Shown here piece by piece: positions 51,729 to 59,636 of a DNA stretch of 64,000 nt. Below the pieces are notes generated by a model. The model was not told the origin of the DNA and searched no databases. It saw only the letters and a list, made by a program, of their open reading frames with translations. The DNA is from Bradyrhizobium diazoefficiens. GTDB lineage: Bacteria > Pseudomonadota > Alphaproteobacteria > Rhizobiales > Xanthobacteraceae. The position numbers were made by a program, and so were the translations under genes. The stretch lies in assembly GCF_016616425.1 (NCBI RefSeq), contig NZ_CP067101.1:2294001-2358000 (forward strand), in the 5' to 3' direction. Every line of letters begins with the position of its first letter. Position 1 is the stretch's first letter.

Positions 51729-52232
51729 TCAGTTCACACCGAGGAAATCGCGCTTGCCAATCTCAACGCCGTTGTGACGCAAAATGCCGTGAGCGGTCGT
51801 GGCGTGGAAATAGAGGTTCGGCAGCGAGAAGGCGCTCAGGAATTGCTGGCCCGTCATGGTGATGGATTTGTCCGGGCCGGCCGGGAAGGTGACGTCTTTG
51901 GTCTCGGCACCCTCGAACTGCTCGGGCTTGAACGATTTCACATACTCGATGGTCTTCGCCAGCCGCTGCTTCAATTCCGCAAAGCTGGTCTCGGTGTCGG
52001 GCGTGGTCGGCACGTCGCTGTGGGTCAGCCGGGCGCAGCCCTTGGCGGCGAAATCGCTGACGAGCTGGATCTGCCGCGACAGCGGCAGCATGTCCGGGAA
52101 GAGGCGGGAGCCGAGCAGGACGCTCGGGTCGACCTTTTTGGCTGCGCAGTGCGCCTCAGCCTTGGTGAGCAACCCGCTCACGCTGTTCAGCATTTGCAGA
52201 TAGGCGGGGACGACGGCGTCATAGAAGGACAT
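51729..52232 (-). CDS. DUF1993 family protein (DinB-like helical bundle)
   Basis: 167 residues beginning MSFYDAVVPAYLQMLNSVSG. DUF1993 proteins are helical bundles distantly like DinB. HCAAKKVDPSVLLGSRLFPDM, PLSRQIQLVSDFAAKGCARL and LPNLYFHATTAHGILRHNGV are the conserved blocks; the last contains His residues that may bind metal. ATG at 52232 is chosen at the start of homology; an in-frame start at 52286 is less likely. Function is unknown. Confidence 0.9.
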   Translation of the reverse strand: MSFYDAVVPAYLQMLNSVSGLLTKAEAHCAAKKVDPSVLLGSRLFPDMLPLSRQIQLVSDFAAKGCARLTHSDVPTTPDTETSFAELKQRLAKTIEYVKSFKPEQFEGAETKDVTFPAGPDKSITMTGQQFLSAFSLPNLYFHATTAHGILRHNGVEIGKRDFLGVN

Positions 52233-52362
52233 GTGATCGCTCGCTTCGATGGTGGGATATCTCAGGAGGAAACCTGAGCCACTCACATGGGAACGTCATG
52301 GAAAAATACAATCGCGGGGAGTAGCCGGTGCAATGCGAAAATTCTACATCGTCGCCCTTCGC

Positions 52363-52635
52363 TGTCATCGCCCGGCTTGGCCTATTAGATTCACACATCT
52401 CAAAAACAGAATCATCTTCAATGGCTTAGCCGAATGCCTGCCTTCGGCAATCCAATGTCGTCACAGCCGAAGCAAGTGACTCTGACGACTCACGTTTTCG
52501 TCTCGCCCACCAAGAAGTTCGAATCAGAAGTGTGCATATCGTAGGGCTTGGCCGGGCGATCCAGTAATCCGAGACGGTGGTGGTTGAATCGAGAAGCCGC
52601 GGCGTACTGGATTTCCCGCTTTCGCGGGGAATGAC
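52363..52635. repeat. REP palindrome interrupted by a small mobile element, second case
   Basis: The outer REP parts (TGTCATCGCCCGGCTTGG on the left, CCGGGCGATCCAGTAATCC to CGGGGAATGAC on the right) flank the 163-base element. The REP here had G where the first locus had A (GCTTGGC against GCTTGAC), and that base is the same on both sides of the insert, as a target-site duplication requires. The 416-base gap between the DUF1993 and transglycosylase genes holds no gene. Confidence 0.85.
52382..52544. mobile_element. 163-bp MITE-like element, copy 2
   Basis: Identical at all 163 positions to 18300-18462 and in the same orientation relative to the REP. Flanked by GGCTTGGC (52374-52381) and GGCTTGGCC (52545-52553). 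Ends are imperfect inverted repeats beginning CCTA. It has no transposase gene. Confidence 0.8.
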
Positions 52636-52648
52636 TATGGATAGATTA

Positions 52649-53950
52649 TTAGCGGATCGTCGCTTGAGGCTGCGCCTGCGCCGTACCGCCGCGCATGCGG
52701 GCGAGCAGCTCCGCGGTCGGCCAGGAATCGGCTGGCAGGCCGAACTTGATCTGCATCGCCTTCACGGCGGCGCGGCTCTGCTGGCCCAGCACGCCGTCGA
52801 CCTTGCCGACATTGAAGCCGGCGCGCACCAGGAGCTGCTGCAATTCCTTGAGCTCTTTGAACGGCAGTTGCGGGATCGGTTGGATCGGCTTGCGCATGGG
52901 GGCTGCGCCCGCAATGCGCGAGGCGAGATAGCCCGCCGTGGTCGAATAGATCAGCGAGTTATTCCACTCGGTGTAGGCCGCGAAATTCGCGTACGCCATG
53001 AAGGCCGGCCCGAAGCGTCCCATCGGCAGCAGCACGGAGCCGGCAAGATTGTCGTTCGGCAGAGGACGGCCGTCGGGATAGGTGACCCCTAGCTGCGCCC
53101 ATGTCGAGCGCGGCTCCCGCACCGTGAGATCGGTCTTGTCCCACGGCAGGTTCGGCGGCACCTTGATCTCTTCCAGCCACGGCTCGCCGCGCCGCCACTT
53201 CAAGCCATTGGCGATGTAGTTCGCGGTCGAGCCGATCACGTCGGCTCCCGAGCGCAACAGGTCGCGCCGTCCGTCGCCATCATAGTCGACGGCGTAATTG
53301 ACGTAATGCACGGGCAGGAACTGCGTCTGTCCGAGTTCGCCGGCCCAGGAGCCGATCATCTCGTCGGGCTGCAGATCGCCGCGGTCGATGATCTTCAGCG
53401 CGGCGATCGTCTCGCCCACGAACATCTCGGAGCGGCGGCAGTCATAGGCGAGCGACACCAGCGATTTCAGCGTTGGCAGATTGCCCATGTTGGCGCCGAA
53501 GTCGCTCTCCAGCCCCCAGAACGCGGCGATCACCGCCGGCGGCACGCCATACTCTTTCTCGGCGCGCGCGAATGCGGCGGCGTATTTCTTGATGTGCTGC
53601 TGGCCGTTCTGCATGCGATAGGACGCGGCCATGCGGCCGGCGAATTCGGTGAAGAGCTGGCCGAACACGCGCTGGCCGCGGTCGCGGTTGACGATGCCCT
53701 GGTCGTAGACGAGATAGGGCGAGGCCTCCACGATCGTCCGCTGCGACACGCCGGCCGCGACGGCCTGCTGCTTCACGTCGGCCAGGAAGCGGTCGAAGCT
53801 CGCGCCATTGTGGCACGCCGCCGCTCGCGGCGAGGGGGCGGTCGCCTTGGGGGCAGCGGGCCTGATGGGCTGCGGCAAGAGCTGGGCGGAGGCGGGAGCG
53901 GACAGCGCAGCGAGAGTGACGGCCGCGATCGCAAGTCGGGTCTGGAGCAT
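52649..53950 (-). CDS. Lytic murein transglycosylase (MltB-like) with peptidoglycan-binding domain
   Basis: 433 residues. A signal peptide (LAIAAVTLAALSAPASA) sends it to the periplasm; no lipobox is seen. The MltB catalytic domain (about 45-330) has VPPAVIAAFWGLESDFGANMG with catalytic Glu148, then GSWAGELGQTQFLPVHYVNY and NAVDYDGDGRRDL-like residues. The C-terminal peptidoglycan-binding module (about 365-425) has LKELQQLLVRAGFNVGKVDG and QSRAAVKAMQIKFGL. It cleaves glycan strands to anhydromuropeptides. Confidence 0.95.
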   Translation of the reverse strand: MLQTRLAIAAVTLAALSAPASAQLLPQPIRPAAPKATAPSPRAAACHNGASFDRFLADVKQQAVAAGVSQRTIVEASPYLVYDQGIVNRDRGQRVFGQLFTEFAGRMAASYRMQNGQQHIKKYAAAFARAEKEYGVPPAVIAAFWGLESDFGANMGNLPTLKSLVSLAYDCRRSEMFVGETIAALKIIDRGDLQPDEMIGSWAGELGQTQFLPVHYVNYAVDYDGDGRRDLLRSGADVIGSTANYIANGLKWRRGEPWLEEIKVPPNLPWDKTDLTVREPRSTWAQLGVTYPDGRPLPNDNLAGSVLLPMGRFGPAFMAYANFAAYTEWNNSLIYSTTAGYLASRIAGAAPMRKPIQPIPQLPFKELKELQQLLVRAGFNVGKVDGVLGQQSRAAVKAMQIKFGLPADSWPTAELLARMRGGTAQAQPQATIR

Positions 53951-54136
53951 GGATTTTCCGGCGGGGAGGGACGCTTGGATTCCGGACGGAGTTTAATGGA
54001 AGTATCCTGCGCAAACCAGTGCCGCGGCTCCGCGACGCACCTTGAAACCTTGCACCCAGGCCGGGGTCATCCCTAACTCATGTTTGCCAGCCTGCGGACG
54101 CCTCCAGCGGCCCGCTGCGGGCCTCAGGAGACGGCC

Positions 54137-55084
54137 ATGAACTATCTTCGTACCGCAATGCTGCTTGCAGGCCTCACCGCCCTGTTCATGGGCGTCGGCT
54201 ATCTGATCGGCGGTGCCTCGGGCGCGGTGATCGCGCTCGTCATTGCCGCCGCGACCAATCTTTTCACCTACTGGAACTCCGACCGCATGGTGCTCTCGAT
54301 GTACGGCGCCCATGAGGTCGACCGTGCCAGCGCACCGGAACTGGTCGGGCTCGTTGCCGAGCTTGCGGGCCGCGCGGGCTTGCCGATGCCGCGGGTGTTC
54401 CTGATGGATCAGCCGCAGCCCAACGCGTTCGCGACCGGACGAAACCCGGACAATGCCGCGGTTGCCGTCACCACCGGCCTGATGCGCCAGCTCAGCCGCG
54501 AGGAGCTCGCCGGCGTGATCGCGCACGAGCTCGCTCATATCAAGCATCACGATACGCTGCTGATGACTGTTACCGCGACCATCGCGGGCGCGATCTCCAT
54601 GCTGGCGCAGTTCGGGATGTTCTTTGGCGGCAATCGCGACAACAACAATGGTCTGGGCATCGTCGGCTCGATCCTGATGATGATCCTCGCGCCGCTCGGC
54701 GCCATGCTGGTGCAGATGGCGATCAGCCGGACGCGTGAATATGCCGCGGACAATCTCGGTGCGCGCATCGCGGGACAACCGATGTGGCTGGCCTCCGCGC
54801 TGGTGAAGATCGAGGGCGCCGCGCATCAGGTTCCGAACTATGAGGCCGAGCGAAACCCCGCGACGGCGCACATGTTCATCATCAATCCGCTGTCGGGCCA
54901 TGGGATGGACAATCTGTTCGCCACCCATCCCTCGACGCAGAACCGCATCGCGGCGCTTCAGCAGCTCGCGGCTGAACTCGGCACGCAGGCCGCGCCATCG
55001 GTCGGCGCCAACGAAAATTATCCGCCGCGCGGCCCGTGGGGCCGCTCGTCATCTCGTGGTCCCTCGCGAGGTCCTTGGGGCTGA
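54137..55084 (+). CDS. htpX: Zinc metalloprotease HtpX
   Basis: 315 residues. An inner-membrane M48 protease for quality control of membrane proteins. Two N-terminal membrane segments ([32 protein letters not shown]) precede the zinc site [13 protein letters not shown] (His130, Glu131, His134). Two more membrane segments and the third ligand Glu in [13 protein letters not shown] follow. The C-terminus has a Gly/Arg/Ser-Pro tail ([17 protein letters not shown]). CAGGAG precedes ATG 54137. It is divergent from the transglycosylase gene. Confidence 0.96.
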   Translation: MNYLRTAMLLAGLTALFMGVGYLIGGASGAVIALVIAAATNLFTYWNSDRMVLSMYGAHEVDRASAPELVGLVAELAGRAGLPMPRVFLMDQPQPNAFATGRNPDNAAVAVTTGLMRQLSREELAGVIAHELAHIKHHDTLLMTVTATIAGAISMLAQFGMFFGGNRDNNNGLGIVGSILMMILAPLGAMLVQMAISRTREYAADNLGARIAGQPMWLASALVKIEGAAHQVPNYEAERNPATAHMFIINPLSGHGMDNLFATHPSTQNRIAALQQLAAELGTQAAPSVGANENYPPRGPWGRSSSRGPSRGPWG

Positions 55085-55219
55085 CGAAACCGCTGAGGAT
55101 TTGCGTCCGGCTTTGTGACCTGGCGCACACGGGATCGTCGGAGCCGGTGTTAACACCCCACCGAGACACTTCCTTCGAAAGGGGATGCGTGGCCGGCGAG
55201 TTGCCGGTCACCTTCGAAG

Positions 55220-55861
55220 ATGACCAGAACTGCCGTACTATTGCTGATTGTCCTTTGCGTGCTCATCGGCCTGTCCGCGCACATGGTCGTCAATTGCGGC
55301 GACGAGGACGATCCCGACATCTGCTCGGCCGTGATCGGCTTCTCGCCGCTGCGCGGCTCGCTGATCGCCTTTGCCTATGAGGGGCGCGGACGGATCGCGC
55401 TGCGTCATGGCGACTTCAGGCGGGCGATCGCCGATTTCGACGAGGCCATTCACCTCAATCCCAACCGCGCTGCGCTCTATCGAGACCGCGGGCTCGCGCG
55501 CCATCAGAACGACGATCTCGAACTCGCCATCGCCGACTATGACGAGGCGATCGCGCATGATCCCAGGCTCGCCGCGCCGTATCGCCAGCGTGGTCTCGCG
55601 CTCGCCGCCACGGGCGATTTCGATCGCGCCATCCTCAGCTACAACACGGCGGTGCGACTCGATCCCTCGGATGCAGAGGCCCGCCTCGACCGTGGCCTGG
55701 CGTTCCTTGCCCGTGGCCAGGCCGACGACGCGCGCGCCGATTTCGAGGCGGCGCTGGCGCTGTCCGGCGGCAAGGACGGCCGCGCGCGCGAAGCTGCGCG
55801 CGCCAGGCTCGCCGAACTCGTGAGCGCCGAGGCGACCCGGCTCGCCGCGCCGGGAAGGTGA
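55220..55861 (+). CDS. TPR repeat protein with N-terminal membrane anchor
   Basis: 213 residues. An N-terminal hydrophobic segment (AVLLLIVLCVLIGLSAHMVV) acts as a signal or anchor. Three to four tetratricopeptide repeats follow (HGDFRRAIADFDEAIHLNPN, DDLELAIADYDEAIAHDPRL, TGDFDRAILSYNTAVRLDPS, RGQADDARADFEAALALS). Such repeats are protein-docking scaffolds. Two Cys residues near the start (VNCGDEDDPDICS) could pair in the periplasm. Partners are not evident. Confidence 0.92.
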   Translation: MTRTAVLLLIVLCVLIGLSAHMVVNCGDEDDPDICSAVIGFSPLRGSLIAFAYEGRGRIALRHGDFRRAIADFDEAIHLNPNRAALYRDRGLARHQNDDLELAIADYDEAIAHDPRLAAPYRQRGLALAATGDFDRAILSYNTAVRLDPSDAEARLDRGLAFLARGQADDARADFEAALALSGGKDGRAREAARARLAELVSAEATRLAAPGR

Positions 55862-55918
55862 GAAGAAGCTCGCCCTCTTCCCGTTCTTGCGGGGAGAGGT
55901 GAATGACACCAGCAGCGC

Positions 55919-56272
55919 CTATTTCGCCTTCTTGGCTTTGGCCTTCTCCGCCTTCGCGGTCTTCTTGTCCGGCTTTCCCTTCGCCTTCTTCTCCACCTTC
56001 ACCGCAACGGGCGTGCTGGCGGCAATCCGCATCGACCGCGCGTAGCTGTCGGCAACGTTGTCGGCGGACATCTGCAGGCGCTTGGCGGCGGCGGCGGCCT
56101 GCTCCATGGTGGCCTTGGCCATCATCTTGAAGCGGTCGGCGGTCTCCTTGCCCTTGGCCTTGGCCGCAAGGCCGTTGAAGCGATCGCGCCGCTCCTTGGC
56201 GCGGGTCATCAGGCCCGTATGCAGCTGTCTGGCCAGTTGCCGGATCACGACATCCAGGTCGGCGTCCGCCAT
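55919..56272 (-). CDS. Conserved protein with Lys/Ala-rich histone-like tail (117 aa)
   Basis: Residues 1-80 form a helical domain (DLDVVIRQLARQLHTGLMTR, RFKMMAKATMEQAAAAAKRL). The last 30 residues are almost only Lys and Ala with some Gly/Pro/Asp, ending KAKAKKAK, similar to histone H1 or AlgP-like tails. Non-specific binding to DNA or RNA is likely, but no function is known. It lies downstream of a terminator in the same orientation as the metallopeptidase gene. Confidence 0.8.
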   Translation of the reverse strand: MADADLDVVIRQLARQLHTGLMTRAKERRDRFNGLAAKAKGKETADRFKMMAKATMEQAAAAAKRLQMSADNVADSYARSMRIAASTPVAVKVEKKAKGKPDKKTAKAEKAKAKKAK

Positions 56273-56385
56273 GTTGTTCTATCCTCTTCGAAAAACGGTA
56301 TCGATGCGGGCGGGACTATGCAGATCGGGCCCCACCTTGGCAATTCCCGCCTGGGCATCATCCGCAGCTTCCGGCCTGCGAAACA

Positions 56386-56414
56386 AAAGAGCCGCGCATT
56401 TCGCGCGGCTCTTT
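56386..56414 (-). terminator. Terminator after the metallopeptidase-like gene
   Basis: Perfect 12-bp stem AAAGAGCCGCGC (56386-56397) with GCGCGGCTCTTT (56403-56414) around a 5-base loop. On the minus strand the stem is followed by TGTTTCG, giving the run TCTTTTGTTTC. It ends the gene at 56464-57264. Confidence 0.85.
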
Positions 56415-56463
56415 GACTGGTTGGCTTGAGGAGCGCCAAGTCTGCCCGACTTCAGCGTCGGCC

Positions 56464-57264
56464 TCACTTCAGCGAGGCAACCGGGCCGTTTGCCGCCGCC
56501 GGCTCGGGGTCGAAGCCGAACACGCCGACCAGGTATTTGTAATAGTCCGGCATTTTCTCCTTGAGCGTCTCACGCGACTTCGGATCATGGAATTCGCTCT
56601 TGCCGGCCAGGAAGATGCTGGCGGTCACGGCAAAGAATTCCATCGGATTCTTCATCGCATAGCTGTCCTTGGGCAACAGGTCCTTGGACTTGGCAAGGGC
56701 GTAGTAGGCGATCACCCCCTTGTTGGCATAGCCGTCCGGCAGCAGCCGCGCGTGATAGGCGTGGAGAAGCTCGTGCAACAGCACGGCCTCCTTCTCGTAG
56801 CGCATCATGTCCGGCCGCAGCATGATCACGCCCAGCCCGGAATCGACCGCGAGGTCGACGGCATTCGGATTGGTCCAGCGCTGCTTGTTCGGGTCCCACA
56901 CTGTGAGCGTCCGTGGAGCAGTGCGGTGGATGTCCGGCGTGACCCGGCCGTAGCAAGCGGTCGCGGCACCTTCGTCGAGGCAGGCCAGCTCGCTCGCGAC
57001 GATCGGCACGGTGCGGAAGAAGCGCAGCACACGCGGCGATAGGCCGGCCGTCTCGACGACGTCGATCTGCTGCTTCACGTTGTCGGTGAGCTTGTCGATA
57101 TCCTTGCGGTCGGAGGCCTCCGACAGGTCGAACATGTAGCCGCGGTAGCTCTGGAAGCCGGGCGGCAGCGGCGGCGCTGCCCCGGCATCGGGCGATCCGG
57201 CATGGGATGGACTGGCGAAGAGCGCGCCGACAATGGTCGCGGTCAGCAGCAACGCAATGCGCAT
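56464..57264 (-). CDS. Secreted zinc metallopeptidase-like protein
   Basis: 266 residues. A signal peptide (MRIALLLTATIVGALFASPS to HAG) is followed by a domain with the zinc motif HELLHAYH (His164, Glu165, His168). A likely third ligand, Glu, lies downstream in NPMEFFAVTASIFLAG, the layout of short gluzincin-type peptidases. A Cys pair (ASELACLDEGAATACYG) may form a disulfide. The substrate is unknown. ATG 57264 with AGGGGG upstream is chosen. Confidence 0.85.
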   Translation of the reverse strand: MRIALLLTATIVGALFASPSHAGSPDAGAAPPLPPGFQSYRGYMFDLSEASDRKDIDKLTDNVKQQIDVVETAGLSPRVLRFFRTVPIVASELACLDEGAATACYGRVTPDIHRTAPRTLTVWDPNKQRWTNPNAVDLAVDSGLGVIMLRPDMMRYEKEAVLLHELLHAYHARLLPDGYANKGVIAYYALAKSKDLLPKDSYAMKNPMEFFAVTASIFLAGKSEFHDPKSRETLKEKMPDYYKYLVGVFGFDPEPAAANGPVASLK

Positions 57265-57491
57265 GATGAACCCCCTGATGTCACTTCGCCCGGCAGGATA
57301 GGCCACCGCTGTTTGCGAAAAGTGAGTGGGGCGAGACTAAGGCACCGATGTTGAGGCGTGCTTAATCGTTGGTTGCAGATCGCGGAGGCGGATTAGGATG
57401 GGGTTAACCAAGCGTGGATGGGCGGCGCGCTTCGGGGTATCATGTCGTGCGGGGACCATGCCCCGATTCAGACAGCCGGAAGGAGGATGCC

Positions 57492-57785
57492 ATGTATGCC
57501 GCCATCCGTCAGGCCAAGGCGAAGAGCGGAAGCGCTGAAGAGCTGGCGCGCCGCATCAAGGACGGCGCCGTTCCGATCATCAGCGACGTCGACGGTTTCC
57601 GCGCCTATTACGTCGTCTATGCCGGCGACGACACGGTTACCGCGATCTCGATTTTCGACAAGTTCGAGCAGGCCGAGGAGGCGAACAGGCGCGCGATCGC
57701 CTGGATCGAGAAGGATCTCGGCCCACTGCTCGCGGGGCATGCCAGCGCGGCGGCCGGGCCGGTGATCGTGCATACGCTGGCGTAG
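57492..57785 (+). CDS. Small dimeric alpha/beta-barrel (ABM-like) protein (97 aa)
   Basis: MYAAIRQAKAKSGSAEELAR opens a ferredoxin-like alpha/beta fold with FRAYYVVYAGDDTVTAISIF and DKFEQAEEANRRAIAWIEKD. This is the pattern of antibiotic-biosynthesis-monooxygenase-like small proteins. GGAGG lies six bases upstream of ATG 57492. The role is unknown. A REP follows. Confidence 0.85.
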   Translation: MYAAIRQAKAKSGSAEELARRIKDGAVPIISDVDGFRAYYVVYAGDDTVTAISIFDKFEQAEEANRRAIAWIEKDLGPLLAGHASAAAGPVIVHTLA

Positions 57786-57817
57786 GGGCCGGGGCGCGCT
57801 GCCGGCACTCTCTCCAC

Positions 57818-57920
57818 TGTCATCGTCCGGCTTGACCGGGCGATCCAGTACTCAGTGACAGCAGTGATAGAGCCGATGGGGCGCGGCATACTGGATGCCC
57901 CGCTTTCGCGGAGCATGACA
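57818..57920. repeat. Intact REP palindrome (TGTCATCGTCCGG type)
   Basis: TGTCATCGTCCGGCTTGACC (from 57818) runs directly into GGGCGATCCAGTACTC, and the right arm ends GGAGCATGACA (57920). This is the uninterrupted form of the REPs split at 18280 and 52363, and it serves as the empty-site reference. Confidence 0.88.
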
Positions 57921-57961
57921 GGGTGTGATTGGCGCGTGCGCAGCCCTTAAGCGTGCCCCCC

Positions 57962-59407
57962 TCACAACTCCCGAGCATTCGAGAACGCGAAGCTCGACAC
58001 CCTTCTTGTCGTCTCGTCCAGGATCAGCGTGCGCGTGATCGGCGGCTCGGCGCGCTGGGCGCAGTTTTCACGCTCGCACAGGCGGCAATTGACACCGATC
58101 GGCGTGCCCTCCGTCTTCTCGAGGTCCATGCCGGCGGCGTAGGTCAGGCGCGCGGCGTGGCGGATCTCGCAGCCGAGGCCGATGGCGAAGCGCGGTTGCG
58201 GCAGCGGGTGCGGCGCGACTGGGCGGCGCACCATCTGCGCGATCGAAAAATAGCGCGTGCCGTCGGAGAGCTCGATCACCTGCTTGAGCAGGCGATCGGG
58301 CGTGTCGAAAGTCGAGTGCACGTTCCACAGCGGACAGGTGCCGCCGAACTTCGAGAACGGGAAGGTGCCGGAGGAGAAACGCTTGGAGACGTTGCCGGCA
58401 TTGTCGACGCGCAAGAGAAAGAACGGAATGCCGCGCGCGTTAGGCCGCTGCAGAGTGGTGAGCCGGTGACAGACCTGCTCGAAGCCGGAATTGAAGCGCT
58501 GTGCCAGCACGTGGATGTCGTAGTTGAGTGCTTCCGCCGCGGCCAGGAATGCGGGGTAGGGCATCATCACGGCTGCCGCAAAGTAGTTGCCGAGCGTGAT
58601 GCGGAACAGGCGGCGCGGCGCGTCGTCGAGCGGTCCGGCCCGGCCGATGATGCTCTCCAGATGCTGTGCGCATTCCCCCAAGCCGAGCTGGAAGGCGAGC
58701 TGGAAGGCGCGGCCGGGCGGGTCGACCAGCTCGGAGATCAGCAACTGGCGGCGATGGCGATCGAACCGCCGAAGCGTCTCGCGCATCACGTCGACCGGCA
58801 TGATGCGGGTCTGGATCGAATGCTTCTCACGCAGCCGCGCTGCGAGCGCTGCATAGAGTCCCTCGGCCGGGACGTTCAACTCATCCCGAAGGGTTTCCGC
58901 GGCCTGCTCGAGCTCCGGAAAATAGTTGCGGTTGGCCTCGATCAGTTCACGCACCCGTTCGACCGGATTGGCCTCATAGCGCGTGCCGACGTCGCGGTCG
59001 GCCATCTGGGCTGCCGCCAGCGTCTCGCCCTGGCGGGCCTCGGTGTAGGCGGCGTAGAGCCGCTGCAGCGCATGGGTGACGCCGGGGCAGAGTTCGGCGA
59101 GATCGCGCAGCTCCTGCTTGGGAACGTCGATCTGGCGAAACAGGGGATCGGAGAAGATCTCGTTGAGCTCGGCGAAGAAGCGGTCCTCGTCGGCGGTGGC
59201 GAGATCGCGCAAATCGAGGTCATAGGTCTCGGCCAGCCGCAGCAGGATCTGCGCCGTCACCGGGCGCTGGTTGCGCTCGATCAGGTTAACATAGCTCGGC
59301 GAGATCCCGAGCCCCTCGGCGATCTGGGTCTGCGATAGCCCCAATTGCTGCCGGACCCTCCGGAAGCGCGGGCCGACGAAGAGTTTCTTGCCGGAACTGG
59401 CAGGCAT
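57962..59407 (-). CDS. ScfR/RamB-type short-chain fatty acyl transcriptional regulator
   Basis: 481 residues. The N-terminal XRE helix-turn-helix (about 10-65) has LGLSQTQIAEGLGISPSYVN followed by LIERNQR. An IrrE/DUF955-like middle part follows, then a DUF2083-type C-terminal domain with GTCPLWNVHSTFDTPDRLLK. A Cys cluster at the end (NCRLCERENCAQR) may sense redox or bind a cluster. Relatives such as RamB control glyoxylate and acetate genes. It is divergent from aceA, the expected target. Confidence 0.92.
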   Translation of the reverse strand: MPASSGKKLFVGPRFRRVRQQLGLSQTQIAEGLGISPSYVNLIERNQRPVTAQILLRLAETYDLDLRDLATADEDRFFAELNEIFSDPLFRQIDVPKQELRDLAELCPGVTHALQRLYAAYTEARQGETLAAAQMADRDVGTRYEANPVERVRELIEANRNYFPELEQAAETLRDELNVPAEGLYAALAARLREKHSIQTRIMPVDVMRETLRRFDRHRRQLLISELVDPPGRAFQLAFQLGLGECAQHLESIIGRAGPLDDAPRRLFRITLGNYFAAAVMMPYPAFLAAAEALNYDIHVLAQRFNSGFEQVCHRLTTLQRPNARGIPFFLLRVDNAGNVSKRFSSGTFPFSKFGGTCPLWNVHSTFDTPDRLLKQVIELSDGTRYFSIAQMVRRPVAPHPLPQPRFAIGLGCEIRHAARLTYAAGMDLEKTEGTPIGVNCRLCERENCAQRAEPPITRTLILDETTRRVSSFAFSNAREL

Positions 59408-59450
59408 TTCTCAGATCTCCGTGACCATAAAGGGGAAGCTTCCTTGACCG

Positions 59451-59501
59451 ACATGTTACAAAAATTACAAAATAACATCTATTACATGTTTTGATGTTAC
59501 A
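59451..59501. promoter_or_regulatory. Candidate operator cluster between the ScfR-type gene and aceA
   Basis: An AT-rich block, unlike the surrounding high-GC DNA. It has four TTACA elements (starting at 59457, 59465, 59482 and 59498) and two ACATGT palindromes (59451-59456 and 59484-59489). TTGACC at 59444-59449 could be a -35 box for aceA. It lies 44 bases from the regulator start and 136 bases from aceA. Confidence 0.55.
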
Positions 59502-59636
59502 TGACATCATCAATAAAAGACAAGCCATCTGTACGAAATTTCCGTTTTCGCGTTTACCTCCTGACACGCATCTCGCAATGCACTGTCAAGGATGTCGATG
59601 GCCAGCATCGCCGTCGTCAGCGAAAGGATTAGGCAC

